A stretch of 64,000 nucleotides of DNA from Plantactinospora endophytica (GCF_016862915.1 NZ_BONW01000033.1:1-64000); one strand, 5' to 3'; counted from the stretch's first letter, positions 16,603-25,908 are shown. Notes: a model not told the origin generated them from the sequence alone. Program-made: numbers and translations.

Positions 16603-17773
16603 GTCGCCGCCAGGCGGGGCGGTCCGCGTTGGTGAACCAGCGCAGCAGCCACTCGACCGGGCCGTGTCCGTGCCGCTCCAGCCACCAGCGGCTGACCACC
16701 ACCTGGCCGACGAAGATGGCCACCGCGAACAGCATCATCTCCAGCGGCGACACCTGACCCACCAGCCCGAAGCCGACACCCGTGAAGATCAGCAGCGTGG
16801 CGACCGACTGGCCAAGGTAGTTCGACAACGCCATCCGGCCGGCCGGGGCCAGCGCCGTGCCGAGCCACCGGCCACGATCACTGTGCACCACCCGGATCAG
16901 CGTCGCGGCGTACGCGGCGGCCAGCAGCGGCGCGGTCAGCACACTCACGAGTACACCGAGGGTGTTGCCGGTGCCGCCGAGCGTGGCGTAGACCGCGCCA
17001 CCGACGATCCCGACCGGGAAGCCGACGAGCTGGACGATCCGCAGCCACGACTCCCGGCCGGTCAGTCCGACCAGCAGTCCCCGGCGGGCGGCGACCATGC
17101 CGAGCAGGAACATCGCCAGAGTGGTCGGGCCCTGCACGGTCAACTGGGAGAGGCCGTAGAGCGGCAGGATCGCGATGTGCTCGTGCACCACCGAGCCGAA
17201 CCCACCGGCCAGGTTCGCGGTCGTCTCCTGCGCGGCGGCAACCTGGCTGGCGTGGTCGAAGTAGCTCGACGTGTCCAGGAACAGGATGCTCGACCCCATG
17301 GCCAGCAGCAGATAGCCGTAGAGCACGGCGGCGACGATCAGCGCCGTACGGTCCCGTACCCCGCGCATCGCCAGCAGCACCGCGCCGAGCAGCGCGTACA
17401 CGGTGAGGATGTCGCCGCTCATCAGGAACACCATGTTGATCGCGCCGAGGGCGAGCAGGCCGAGCAGCCGGCGTACCATCCGGGGCCGGAACTCGGCCCC
17501 GGCCCGCGCCGCCGCCTGCGTCTGGAGCACGAAGCTGTAGCCGAACATGAACGAGAAGAGCAGGTAGAACTTCATCCCGAAGAAGCTCAGGTTGAGCCAG
17601 CGCACCGCGTCGTCCAGCCACGAGTCGTACGCCGGGTCGGTGACGTTCATGCTGAAGCCGGTGGCGGCGAAGGTGATGTTGACGACGAGGATGCCGAGCA
17701 GCGCGAAGGCGCGCAGTGCGTCGAGGTCGGGGATGCGGGTCCGGGGGGCCGTTGCGGCGGTAGCTGTACTCAC
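16583..17773 (-). CDS. DUF418 membrane protein
   Basis: This 396-residue membrane protein matches the DUF418/YeiB family: RIPDLDALRAFALLGILVVN at the N-terminus, then several hydrophobic segments, and the C-terminal DUF418 region (PAGRMALSNYLGQSVATLLIFTGVGFGL..., VSRWWLERHGHGPVEWLLRWFT). The C-terminal pattern is shared with acyltransferase-3-like membrane proteins, but function is not established. GTG at 17773 is the start. No operon partner is obvious; the SDR gene upstream ends well apart on the same strand. Confidence 0.88.
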   Translation of the reverse strand: MSTATAATAPRTRIPDLDALRAFALLGILVVNITFAATGFSMNVTDPAYDSWLDDAVRWLNLSFFGMKFYLLFSFMFGYSFVLQTQAAARAGAEFRPRMVRRLLGLLALGAINMVFLMSGDILTVYALLGAVLLAMRGVRDRTALIVAAVLYGYLLLAMGSSILFLDTSSYFDHASQVAAAQETTANLAGGFGSVVHEHIAILPLYGLSQLTVQGPTTLAMFLLGMVAARRGLLVGLTGRESWLRIVQLVGFPVGIVGGAVYATLGGTGNTLGVLVSVLTAPLLAAAYAATLIRVVHSDRGRWLGTALAPAGRMALSNYLGQSVATLLIFTGVGFGLVGQVSPLEMMLFAVAIFVGQVVVSRWWLERHGHGPVEWLLRWFTNADRPAWRRLSRPAR

Positions 17774-17867
17774 CAGTCGAGCACACCAGCGCCGGCCCGC
17801 CGGGTCAGGAGCGTCAGGTCCCGGGGCGGGGTGGAGCTAACTCCACCCTGCCCCGGGAAGGACTCGG

Positions 17868-18635
17868 TCAGTACCCGACGTGTTTGCCGCCGTCGACGAT
17901 GACCGCCTCGCCGGTCACCATGTCCATGCCGAGCAGCCCGAGCACCGCCTGGGCCACGTGTTCCGGGTCGGCGGTCCGGCGCAGCGGCACCACCTCCCGC
18001 TCCCGGGCACTGCGCTCCGCGAAGCCCTGCTCGCCGTGCAGGCCCGGTTGCCAGCGGGTGTGCTGCACGGTGCCGGGTGCCACCGCGTTGACCCGTACCT
18101 CCGGGGCGAGCGCCACCGCCAGGTTCCGGGTGAGCTGGAGCATCGCCGCCTTGCTCACCCCGTACGCGATCGAGGAGCCGCCGGCCCGGTAACCGGAGAT
18201 CGACGAGATGTTGACGATCGCACCGCCGGATTCGCGCAGCGCGGGGGCGAAGGCGCGGGCGCAGCGGAACGCGCCGAGCAGGTTCAGATCGAGCACGTCC
18301 CGCCAGATGTCGTCGGTCAGCCCGTCCAGGTCGGCGTGCTCCACCGCCCGGGTACCGCCGGCATTGTTGACCAGCACGTCGACCCGGCCGAAGGTGGCGA
18401 CCACCTGCGCGGCCATCGCGCGTACCTGATCGTCGTCGGTGACGTCGGCGGCGAGCGCCCGGGACCGGCCGGCCCACTCCCGGGCCTTCATCGCGGTCTC
18501 CTCGGCCTCCGTCCGCGACCGGCTGAAGTTGACCACCACGGCGTCCGCGCCGGCCCGGGCCAGCGCCAGGCTCACCGCCCGGCCGATCCCGGTGCCGCCG
18601 CCGGTGACCACCGCGACGGTCTTCTCCAGCCTCAC
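17868..18635 (-). CDS. SDR family oxidoreductase (3-oxoacyl-ACP reductase-like)
   Basis: This 255-residue NAD(P)-dependent dehydrogenase has the classical SDR features: TGGGTGIGRA cofactor loop near residue 12, NNAG, a catalytic serine in NISSISG, and YGVSK. The C-terminus (GEAVIVDGGKHVGY) is typical. It is the last gene of a catabolic operon: its GTG start overlaps the MHS transporter stop as GTGA, so translation is coupled. Together with the Ldh-family dehydrogenase it probably oxidises or reduces successive hydroxyl/keto groups of the compound imported by the transporter. The substrate is unknown. Confidence 0.85.
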   Translation of the reverse strand: MRLEKTVAVVTGGGTGIGRAVSLALARAGADAVVVNFSRSRTEAEETAMKAREWAGRSRALAADVTDDDQVRAMAAQVVATFGRVDVLVNNAGGTRAVEHADLDGLTDDIWRDVLDLNLLGAFRCARAFAPALRESGGAIVNISSISGYRAGGSSIAYGVSKAAMLQLTRNLAVALAPEVRVNAVAPGTVQHTRWQPGLHGEQGFAERSAREREVVPLRRTADPEHVAQAVLGLLGMDMVTGEAVIVDGGKHVGY

Positions 18636-20077
18636 CGCTGTTCCAACTTCACCGCGCGGTCGCCGTCGGGGTCGAGGCCGTCGGCGCCCCGCCCGCCGAC
18701 CCCGGTCTCCGGTCCCTCCTGGTACGCGTGCACGGCGCCGATGTCCATCGTCCGGGTTTCCCGGGCGACCAGGAACGCCACCAGCGAGACGACGGCGGTG
18801 CCGATGATCCAGAGTGCGACCAGCCAGGGTGAGCCGTCCCCGGCGCTGAGCAGTGCCGCCGCGACCAGCGGGGAGAAGCCGGAGATGGCCGCACCGATCT
18901 CCCGGGAGGCGGCGAACCCGGTGTACCGCACCCCGGCACCGAACAGTTCCGCGTAGAACGCCGGCTGTACGGCGATCATCGGGGCGAAGCCGATCCCACC
19001 AGCGATGATCAGGGCCAGCCAGATCAGCACCGTCACCTCGGAGTCGAGCAGCCAGAAGAACGGGAAGGCGAAGGCGGCGGTGAAGACCACACTGAAGACG
19101 TTGAGCGGCTTGCGCCCGATCCGGTCCGACAGTGCCCCGTAGACGGGCTGGACCGCGATCACCACCAGGCCCATCAGGATCACTCCGGTCAACGCCACCC
19201 AACGCGGCTGGTCGAGTTCGTTGGTCAGGTAGGCGACGCTGAACGTGGCGAAGATGTAGACGATCGCGGTGTCGCAGATGTGCGCGCCGATCCCGACCAG
19301 GAAGTTGCGCGGGTACATCTTCAGGGTGTCCAGCACCGGTGTCTGCACGACGGTCCGGCTGCGCTCCATCCGGCGGAACACCGGCGACTCGGTGACCCGG
19401 AGCCGGACGTAGACGGTCACGAAGATCATCAGGAAGCTGGCCAGGAACGGGATCCGCCAGCCCCAGGATTCGAGCTGGTCGTCGGGGAGCATCCCGACCA
19501 GCAGGAACGAGACGGTACCGAGGACCAGACCGATCTGCACCCCGGTCTGGGCGTACGAGGCGTAGTAGCCGCGCCGGTCCGGTGGGGCGTGCTCGGCGAG
19601 CAGGGTCGACGCGCCCCCGAACTCGGCTCCGGCACCCAGCCCCTGACAGATCCGCATCAGCACCAACAGGATCGGCGCCCAGACCCCGATCTGGTCGTAC
19701 GTCGGCAGCAGGCCGATCAGCCCGGTCGCGATGCCCATCACCAGGGTGGTGACGATCAGTGTGGAGCGCCGGCCGATCCGGTCACCGAGCCGGCCGAAGA
19801 AGAACCCGCCGACCGGCCGGAACAGGAACGCCACCCCGAAGGTGGCGAACGCGACGAGCGTGCCCACCGCCGGCTCGGCGTCCGGGAAGAAGATGTCGTC
19901 GAAGACCAGCGCGGCGGCGGTGCCGTAGATGAAGAAGTCGTACCACTCCAGGGCGGTGCCGACCAGCGAGGCCGAGACCACCCGGCGCAGCTCGGCCGGC
20001 GGGGTGCTCTCCTGGTCGGACGGTGCGGAAATGGGCTCGGGCTCGGGCGGGGGCGCGGGGTCCACCGACGTTGTCAT
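18632..20077 (-). CDS. MHS-family metabolite:proton symporter (MFS)
   Basis: This 481-residue transporter has 12 hydrophobic segments and the metabolite-H+ symporter signature: LVGTALEWYDFFIYGTAAALVF in segment 1, FRPVGGFFFGRLGDRIGRRSTL motif A, and the RICQGLGAGAEFGGA region. Relatives import organic acids, betaine-like compounds or aromatic acids (ShiA, KgtP, ProP type). The start overlaps the Ldh-gene stop by 4 bp and the end overlaps the SDR start by 4 bp, so the three form a tight operon under likely IclR control. Confidence 0.9.
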   Translation of the reverse strand: MTTSVDPAPPPEPEPISAPSDQESTPPAELRRVVSASLVGTALEWYDFFIYGTAAALVFDDIFFPDAEPAVGTLVAFATFGVAFLFRPVGGFFFGRLGDRIGRRSTLIVTTLVMGIATGLIGLLPTYDQIGVWAPILLVLMRICQGLGAGAEFGGASTLLAEHAPPDRRGYYASYAQTGVQIGLVLGTVSFLLVGMLPDDQLESWGWRIPFLASFLMIFVTVYVRLRVTESPVFRRMERSRTVVQTPVLDTLKMYPRNFLVGIGAHICDTAIVYIFATFSVAYLTNELDQPRWVALTGVILMGLVVIAVQPVYGALSDRIGRKPLNVFSVVFTAAFAFPFFWLLDSEVTVLIWLALIIAGGIGFAPMIAVQPAFYAELFGAGVRYTGFAASREIGAAISGFSPLVAAALLSAGDGSPWLVALWIIGTAVVSLVAFLVARETRTMDIGAVHAYQEGPETGVGGRGADGLDPDGDRAVKLEQR

Positions 20078-21333
20078 CTCCGGTCCTCCTGAGACGAGGG
20101 GGCCGCGCCCTCGGCGCGGCTGCGGGGGTGGGGTACGGACGTGCCGGGCAGCTCGGGTCCGCCCGGCAGCTCGGCCAGCTCGCGCCAGGTGGACGGGGCG
20201 AGGGGAACACCGTCGGAGATCCGGGCGGCGCGGGTCAGCGCCTCCTTCTCGCCGGGCACCAGCACGCCGTCCGGGCCGGGATCGCCGTCGACGGCCGGCG
20301 CGGTGTCACCGAGCAGCCGGCAGAACCCCTCCGACCGGGTACGGAACTCGGCGACCGGCAGGAAGGTCCCGATGTCGACGGCGACCAGTACGGTGCCGTT
20401 GGTGTTGTCGTAGCCGGGCAGGCTGGACACTCCGGCGCCGGAGAGCAGCCCGCCGACGATCTCGATCATCACGCTGAGGCCGTAGCCCTTGTGCTGGCCG
20501 AACGGCAGCAGCGCGCCCCCGGTGTAGAAGTCGTGCGGGTCGGTGGAGCCGCGTCCGTCCGCGTCGACCAGCAGGCCGGTGCCGACCCGTTCCCGACGGG
20601 CCAGCGACAGCGCGAGTTTGCCCTCGGCGATCGCCGAGGTGGCGAAGTCGACGACGACCGGTGGCCGACCCTCGGCCCGGGGCGCCGACCAGGCGAACGG
20701 GTTCGTGCCAAGCCGCCGCTCCCGACCGCCGTACGGGGCGACCGTCGGGTTGATGTTGCAGAACGCCAATCCGACCATGCCCGCCTCGGCGAGCAGTTGC
20801 ACGTACTCGCCGAGCCGGCCGATGTGGTTGCAGTTGCCGATCGTCACCACTCCGACGCCGTACTCGTCGGCGAGTTGCCGGGCCTCGGTAACGGCGAGCC
20901 GGGCGGCGAGCTGGCCGAACCCGCGCCGCCCGTCGACCACGGCGGTGGCCCGGTGCCGGCGCCGCAGCACGGGATCGGCCGAGGGGTCGATCATGCCGCT
21001 GTGCACCGCGTCGACGTACGGGACCAGCCGGCGTACCCCGTGCGAGTCGTGTCCGACCAGGTCGGACTCGACCAGTGAGCTGCCGACGGCTCGGGCGGCC
21101 GGTTCCGGGCTACCGGCGGTGGCGAGCACCCGGGCGGCGATCTCCACCAGCTCGTCGGCCGGTACGGCGACCGGCGCGACCTCGTCGGCGCCGTCCGCCG
21201 GCCCGTTGTCGCCCGGCGCCCGGCCGGTCGGCACGGTGGACCAGGACGGCGTCCGCTGCGCCGTCGCGTTGTCGTCGTCGTCCTCGTCGCGGTTGCGGTT
21301 GCGTTCTCGGTTCCGGTTCTCGCCGCGTGTCAT
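20074..21333 (-). CDS. Ldh-family (malate/lactate/ureidoglycolate-type) NAD(P)-dependent dehydrogenase
   Basis: This protein of about 419 residues belongs to the Ldh_2 family: SLVESDLVGHDSHGVRRLVPYV, NCNHIGRLGEYVQLLAEAGM with the conserved histidine, PYGGRERRLGTNPFAW, and VVVDFATSAIAEGKL. Known members oxidise ureidoglycolate, sulfolactate, malate or diketogulonate; the substrate here is open. The N-terminus has an unusual Arg/Asn/Asp/Glu-rich run (residues about 2-22) absent from the family core. ATG at 21333 is chosen because the 21360 alternative would put the start only 10 bp from the putative operator. It is the first gene of the Ldh-MHS-SDR operon. Confidence 0.85.
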   Translation of the reverse strand: MTRGENRNRERNRNRDEDDDDNATAQRTPSWSTVPTGRAPGDNGPADGADEVAPVAVPADELVEIAARVLATAGSPEPAARAVGSSLVESDLVGHDSHGVRRLVPYVDAVHSGMIDPSADPVLRRRHRATAVVDGRRGFGQLAARLAVTEARQLADEYGVGVVTIGNCNHIGRLGEYVQLLAEAGMVGLAFCNINPTVAPYGGRERRLGTNPFAWSAPRAEGRPPVVVDFATSAIAEGKLALSLARRERVGTGLLVDADGRGSTDPHDFYTGGALLPFGQHKGYGLSVMIEIVGGLLSGAGVSSLPGYDNTNGTVLVAVDIGTFLPVAEFRTRSEGFCRLLGDTAPAVDGDPGPDGVLVPGEKEALTRAARISDGVPLAPSTWRELAELPGGPELPGTSVPHPRSRAEGAAPSSQEDRR

Positions 21334-21370
21334 CTGGTCGCACCCCCAGAGCACGGCCATTCCGTCCTGC

Positions 21371-21383
21371 GGAACGGCGTTCC
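21371..21383. promoter_or_regulatory. IclR-type operator candidate
   Basis: GGAACGGCGTTCC is a perfect 13-bp palindrome around one central base, located 38 bp upstream of the chosen Ldh-gene start. Its GGAAC/GTTCC arms resemble IclR-family sites, and an IclR regulator is encoded immediately upstream on the same strand. Confidence 0.6.
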
Positions 21384-21677
21384 ACGGTTACCTTCGTCAC
21401 AGTCTGGCCGGTCTGCTCAGCCCGCGCAACCGGCCGGAAACAATTCGATGCCTGAGCCGAGGAAGCACTGTCTCGCCAGGACACTGTCGAGCTGCCCCGT
21501 CTGTGCGCCCGGGCTACGACCGGACTCCTGCCGAGACCGATTCCCTGGCTCTCAGAGCGGAGGTCCCGCTTGTGCACCCAGCTCTAAAGGACCGTTGACG
21601 GACACTCGTCCCCAGCCGACCGCAGCACGACTGGCGCCACCAGCACAACCGGCGGTGGCGGGTCGCCGGGGCGCCCG
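21384..21677. other. Intergenic region upstream of the Ldh operon
   Basis: About 340 bp separate the IclR stop from the Ldh start. Apart from the palindrome entered separately, I see no gene here; the sequence is of normal composition and likely carries the operon promoter. Confidence 0.5.
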
Positions 21678-22442
21678 TCAGCTCGGGACGGTGCGGGCGC
21701 CGAGCGCCCGGGACACCTGGGCGGCAGCCTCGACCACCTGCCGGCCCACCTCGTCCGCCGGCTGGTCGGCCGCCTCGTAGCTGAGCGTCGCCGCGCTCAC
21801 CCCGCCGATCACGTGGCCGGCGTGGTCGTACACCGCCGCGCCGGTGGCCGAGACTCCCGGCTCGTTCTCCTCGTGGTCCTCCGCCCAGCCTCGGGACCGG
21901 ACCGTGGCGAGTTCGGCCAGCAGCCGCCCGACCTCGACGATCGTTCCCGGAGTGTGCCGGCGCAGCCCGGTCCGCTCGGCGAGCGCGGCCACCCGGCCGT
22001 CGTCCAGGGTGGCGAGTACCGCCTTGCCGATCGACGTACTGTGCAGGTCGAGGCTCATCCCGACCCGGGAGGCGAGCTGGTACGGCTTGCCCGCCTCCAC
22101 CTTGGCCACGTAGACCGCCTCGTCGCCGTGCAGCAGCGCCAGGTGCACCGTACGGCCGGTGCGGCGTTGGAGTTCCTCCAGTTCCGGGCGTACCCGGGCG
22201 GGCAGGTCCAGCCGGTGCATCACCCGGCCGGCCAGCGCGAGCATCCGGGGGCCGGTGAAGTAGTCCCCGGTGCCGCTGGGCTGGGCCAGCCCTCGCTCGA
22301 CCATCACCTGGAGAATCCGGTGCACGGTCGCCTTCGGCAGGTTCGTCGCGGCGGCGATGTCGGTCAGCCGGCTGTGCTCGACCAGCGCCTCCAGCACCGC
22401 GAACGTCTTGTCCGAGGCGCTCGCGCCGGTCCGGTCAGCCAT
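21678..22442 (-). CDS. IclR-family transcriptional regulator
   Basis: This 254-residue regulator has an N-terminal winged helix (DKTFAVLEALVEHSRLTDIAAATNLPKATVHRILQVMVERGL, residues about 10-55) and the IclR effector domain (GRTVHLALLHGDEAVYVAKVEAGKPYQL, SIGKAVLATL, RGWAEDHEENEPGVSATGAAVYD, GGVSAATLSYE). It probably represses or activates the Ldh-MHS-SDR operon downstream, where a palindromic site lies, in response to the pathway substrate. ATG at 22442 fits the family N-terminus; longer frames upstream are not conserved in type. Confidence 0.9.
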   Translation of the reverse strand: MADRTGASASDKTFAVLEALVEHSRLTDIAAATNLPKATVHRILQVMVERGLAQPSGTGDYFTGPRMLALAGRVMHRLDLPARVRPELEELQRRTGRTVHLALLHGDEAVYVAKVEAGKPYQLASRVGMSLDLHSTSIGKAVLATLDDGRVAALAERTGLRRHTPGTIVEVGRLLAELATVRSRGWAEDHEENEPGVSATGAAVYDHAGHVIGGVSAATLSYEAADQPADEVGRQVVEAAAQVSRALGARTVPS

Positions 22443-22546
22443 GGTTCCAATGTAGGTAATGCCGCCGCCCGGCTCGGTCGGCCCGCATCGTCGCGCCGTC
22501 GGCCGTTGCCATCGAGGTGACGTCGGACCGTGCCACCAAGGCGCCG

Positions 22547-23503
22547 TCAGCCCGCGTCGGGGCGGCCGGCGGCGGCCACCAGTACCGCCGGGTCGACGTT
22601 GCCGCCGGAGATCACCGCCACGGTACGCCCGGCGGGCAGCTCGGCCGCGTGGAACATCCGGGCCGCGGTGGCCACCGCGCCACTCGGCTCCACCACCAGC
22701 CGGGCGGCCCGGACCAGCCGGGTCGTGGCGGCGGCGATCTCGTCCTCGGTGACCGTGACGATGCCGTCCAGCCGGGCGCTCAGGTGTGCGAAGGTCAGCG
22801 CGGAGAGGGTCGTCCGGAGCCCGTCCGCGCTGGTCCGGTAGGTGCGCTCCGGTTCCCACCGGCGCAGCTCTCCGGCGTGCAGCGACTCGGCGGCGTCAGC
22901 GGCGAGGGCCGGCTCGACCCCGATGACCTTGGCACCCGGGCGCAGCGCCCTGACCACCGTGGCGATCCCGGAGGCGAGCCCGCCGCCACCGACCGGCACC
23001 AGCAGTACGTCGACGTCGGGCAGGTCCGCCAGCACCTCCAGCCCGATGGTGCCCTGGCCGGCGATGATCCGCCGGTCGTCGAAGGGCGGGATCAGGGTGC
23101 GCCCCTGCTCGGCGGCGATCGCCTGTGCGACCGGCAGCCGGTCGGCCGGGGCGACCATGCGTACCTCGGCGCCGAGTGCGCGTACCTGGTCGATCTTTGC
23201 CGCCGGAGCACCCTCGGGGATCACCACCGTGCAGGGCACCCCCTGGGCCCGCGCGGCGTAGGCGAGCGCCTGCCCGTGGTTGCCGGAGGAGTGCGTGACG
23301 ACGCCCCGGATCCGCTGGTCCGGGTCGAGCCGGGCCACCGCGTGGGTCGCGCCGCGCAGCTTGAACGAGCCGACCGGTTGCAGGCTCTCCGGCTTGAGCC
23401 AGAGCTGGTCGTCCCAACGGCAGGGCAACAGCGGGGTACGCAGCACCACGCCGGCCACGTCGACCGCCGCAGCCCGTACGTCATCGACGGTAACGAGATC
23501 CAC
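22547..23503 (-). CDS. PLP-dependent threonine/serine dehydratase-type enzyme
   Basis: This 318-residue fold-type II enzyme has K48 in GSFKLRGA as the pyridoxal-phosphate lysine, the SSGNHGQA substrate loop, the GGGGLASG phosphate-binding glycine run and a C-terminal SGGNVDP. It should remove water and ammonia from L-threonine, L-serine or a related hydroxy amino acid such as 3-hydroxyaspartate. There is no C-terminal ACT regulatory domain, so it is a catabolic rather than IlvA-type enzyme. It lies 104 bp upstream of the IclR gene on the same strand and may belong to the same pathway. Confidence 0.88.
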   Translation of the reverse strand: MDLVTVDDVRAAAVDVAGVVLRTPLLPCRWDDQLWLKPESLQPVGSFKLRGATHAVARLDPDQRIRGVVTHSSGNHGQALAYAARAQGVPCTVVIPEGAPAAKIDQVRALGAEVRMVAPADRLPVAQAIAAEQGRTLIPPFDDRRIIAGQGTIGLEVLADLPDVDVLLVPVGGGGLASGIATVVRALRPGAKVIGVEPALAADAAESLHAGELRRWEPERTYRTSADGLRTTLSALTFAHLSARLDGIVTVTEDEIAAATTRLVRAARLVVEPSGAVATAARMFHAAELPAGRTVAVISGGNVDPAVLVAAAGRPDAG

Positions 23504-23659
23504 CGGCCCATCCTGCCACCCACCTCGGCACCCGTACCGGAGCGGTGCGGCCGTCCTCCTTCCCGGTCCGGAGGAGGACGAAGATGACGATCCCCACTGG
23601 GACGAATTGCGCTAAAGCCTACTATTTTCCCAGAGGCCCCGGATGATGCGAGGATCGTG

Positions 23660-24763
23660 ATGACCAGCCCCGACCAGCCCGGCGAGCAGCCGTACCGGCC
23701 CGGTGCGGGTTCCGGCGGGGCGCCGACGGGCGGGGACCGGCCGGCGGAGCCGACCGAGCCGGTACCCGGGTCGTGGGACTGGGCGATCGATCCGCCGCCG
23801 CCGGACGGGCCGAGCCAGGAGCCGACGCCGGACCCGGCGGCCGGGTCGACGGTCGACGAGATCCCGGATCCGATCCCGACCACCGGCCGCTTCCCCGACA
23901 CGATCGCGCCCGGCGCCGGCCCGCCCTCCCCACCGCCCCCCGAACGACCACCGCCCCCCGGCCAGCCACCGCCCCTCGGACAGCCACCGCAGCCGGCCCG
24001 ACCCCAGCCGGCGCCACCAGCAGAGCCGGCGCCACCAGCAGAGCCGGCGCCGGACTGGTCCACCCCGGAGACGTCGGCCACCATCCCACCGCTGAGCGGC
24101 TATCCACCGCCGGCACCACAGTCGCAACCGCCGATCTGGGCACCCCGGCCGACCGAGCCGGCAGGCGGAGGCGGTACGGAGCCGGGTGGTGCACCGTCCG
24201 GCGGTACCCCCAGGATTCCCGAGTTCCGGCCGACCGACCGACGGTGGTGGTTCGTACTCGGTCTCGTCGCCGCGCTGCTCTCCTGCTGCTGCGTGGCCGC
24301 CGCGGTGGTCGTACTGGCGTGGGGGCCGGACCTCTTCACCGGGCTGCGCGACCGGAGCCCCCAGGTCGTCGGCCTCAACCAGCCGGTCCGGGACGGCGAT
24401 CTCGAGTTCCAGGTGCGTGAGCTGCGCTGCGGGCTGACCGAGGTCGGCGACCCGCTGGTCAGTCAGCTCGCTGTCGGACAGTTCTGCGTGGTCCACCTGA
24501 CGATCCGCAACCTGGGCCGCCGACCGCTGACGTTCCAGGACAACCTGCAGATCGCGTACGGGCCGGCCGGGGAGCGGTTCGGGGTGGACAGTTCGGCCGG
24601 GCTGCTGGCCAACGCCGACCAGCTCGGTTTCCTCAGCGAGATCAACCCCGGCAACCGGGTCACCGGGGCGGTGGTCTACGACATCCCGCCGGACGCCCGG
24701 ATCGTCCGGCTCCGGCTGCACGGCTCCGCCACCTCGCCCGGCGCGCAGGTCCGGACCGGATGA
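23660..24763 (+). CDS. Pro-rich membrane-anchored DUF4352 protein
   Basis: The first half of this 367-residue protein (to about residue 195) is a Pro/Gly/Glu-rich cytoplasmic region containing a short duplication (PAPPAEPAPPAEPA; 18-bp units at 24008-24043). One membrane segment (WWFVLGLVAALLSCCCVAAAVVVLAW) follows, then an extracytoplasmic domain of about 140 residues with a DUF4352 pattern (VRDGDLEFQVRELRCG, FCVVHLTIRNLGRRPLTFQ, VVYDIPPDARIVRLRLHG). DUF4352 has an immunoglobulin-like fold of unknown role in cell-surface proteins. ATG at 23660 is preferred to GTG at 23657 by distance to GAGG. Confidence 0.8.
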   Translation: MTSPDQPGEQPYRPGAGSGGAPTGGDRPAEPTEPVPGSWDWAIDPPPPDGPSQEPTPDPAAGSTVDEIPDPIPTTGRFPDTIAPGAGPPSPPPPERPPPPGQPPPLGQPPQPARPQPAPPAEPAPPAEPAPDWSTPETSATIPPLSGYPPPAPQSQPPIWAPRPTEPAGGGGTEPGGAPSGGTPRIPEFRPTDRRWWFVLGLVAALLSCCCVAAAVVVLAWGPDLFTGLRDRSPQVVGLNQPVRDGDLEFQVRELRCGLTEVGDPLVSQLAVGQFCVVHLTIRNLGRRPLTFQDNLQIAYGPAGERFGVDSSAGLLANADQLGFLSEINPGNRVTGAVVYDIPPDARIVRLRLHGSATSPGAQVRTG

Positions 24764-24772
24764 CCGGAGCCG

Positions 24773-24869
24773 CCGGAGCCACTGGTCAGCACCGGCAACC
24801 GGGCACCGGGCCGGGCCGGCGACCGGGCACCGGGCTGAGTCGGCATCCGGAGCCATTGGTCAGCGCCGG
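24773..24869. repeat. Imperfect direct repeat between converging genes
   Basis: A 23-bp sequence (24773-24795, CCGGAGCCACTGGTCAGCAC then CGG) recurs at 24847-24869 with two differences, 74 bp apart. Between them are smaller ACCGGGCACCGGGC copies. No gene is seen here. Confidence 0.55.
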
Positions 24870-24915
24870 TGAAGCACCGGCGGCCCGGGGCAGCGCCGGT
24901 CAGGGCCGGCGGGCG

Positions 24916-25908
24916 TTACCTGGTGCGCCAGGCGGCGAGCAGCTCGGCCTCCTCCGCCTCGGTGAGCCCGATCCGCTGCCCCGCCCCGGGGCCGGCCGTG
25001 GCCAGCCAGTCCGCGGTGTCCCGGCCCGTCTCGGCCAGCGGCCGGGTGCGCAGTCCGGCCGCCAGACTCGCGGTCACGTCCCGGGTCAGGAAGCCGGCGT
25101 ACTCGGGCAGCGGCAGCCAGAGCGGCAGCGAACGCGGGCCGGTCCAGGGTTCCACCTGCTGCTCGACCAGGAACTCCTGGGACACCCAGGTCGGGGTGGC
25201 GCCGTCGGGAAGCAGGTCGGCCAGGAACGCGGCTCGGGTCATCGGGGCGCCGGTGCCGTCGTACGTGCCGGTCAGTCCGCGTTCGGCGGCCGCGACGATC
25301 CAGGCCGCCAGATCGCGTACGTCCACGAACTGCACCATGTCCTCCGGCGTGCCGGGGACGAGGACCTCGCCACCCCGTCCCGCCCGCCGCACCCAGTACT
25401 CGAAGCGCCCGCTCGGATCCTCCGGCCCGACGAGCAGCCCGGCCCGGCAGACGAAGACCCGCTCGGCACCGAACGCCTCCGTCACGATCCGCTCACAGCT
25501 CACCTTGCAGGCGCCGTACGACTCCGGGTCGCGGGTCGGGTCCTCCGCGTCCCGGGGCGCGGGCGCCAGCAGCGGGGCGGTGTCGACCCGCTGGCCGACG
25601 GTGCCGGTGTCGGAGTACACCGAGCCGGTCGAGACGAACGTGAAATGCCCCACCCGGCCGGCGAGCGCGGCGACCGCGTGCCGAACCTGGTCGGGGTGCC
25701 GGGCGACGTCGACGACCGCGTCGAACTCGCCGGTGAGCGCGGTCAGGCCGGCCGGGTCGGCGCGGTCCACCCGGACGAAGCGCACGCCGTCCACGGGATC
25801 GCCGGACGAGCCCCGGGCAGCACAGGTGACGTCGTGGCCGGCGGCCAGGGCCTGTCGGGCGACGGCCCGGCCGAGGAACACCGTGCCGCCGAGGACGAGG
25901 ATTCGCAT
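24916..25908 (-). CDS. NAD-dependent epimerase/dehydratase family protein
   Basis: This 330-residue extended-SDR protein begins MRILVLGGTVFLGRAVARQAL, the GxxGxxG dinucleotide-binding loop. It has a VVDVARHPDQV region, FVSTGSVYSD in the catalytic serine position, and YGACK as the YxxxK pair. Relatives act on nucleotide sugars or serve as NAD-binding reductases; no sugar-pathway neighbours are present, so the substrate is unknown. ATG at 25908 places the nucleotide loop at the very N-terminus. Confidence 0.85.
   Translation of the reverse strand: MRILVLGGTVFLGRAVARQALAAGHDVTCAARGSSGDPVDGVRFVRVDRADPAGLTALTGEFDAVVDVARHPDQVRHAVAALAGRVGHFTFVSTGSVYSDTGTVGQRVDTAPLLAPAPRDAEDPTRDPESYGACKVSCERIVTEAFGAERVFVCRAGLLVGPEDPSGRFEYWVRRAGRGGEVLVPGTPEDMVQFVDVRDLAAWIVAAAERGLTGTYDGTGAPMTRAAFLADLLPDGATPTWVSQEFLVEQQVEPWTGPRSLPLWLPLPEYAGFLTRDVTASLAAGLRTRPLAETGRDTADWLATAGPGAGQRIGLTEAEEAELLAAWRTR

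Noticed and set aside
21333-21360. Longer N-terminus of the Ldh-family gene from ATG 21360
   Set aside because: It would begin 10 bp from the palindromic operator candidate and adds only nine non-conserved residues; still possible.
24773-24869. Repeated 23-mers considered as a CRISPR or att pair
   Set aside because: Only two imperfect copies, no regular spacing of further copies, no associated genes.
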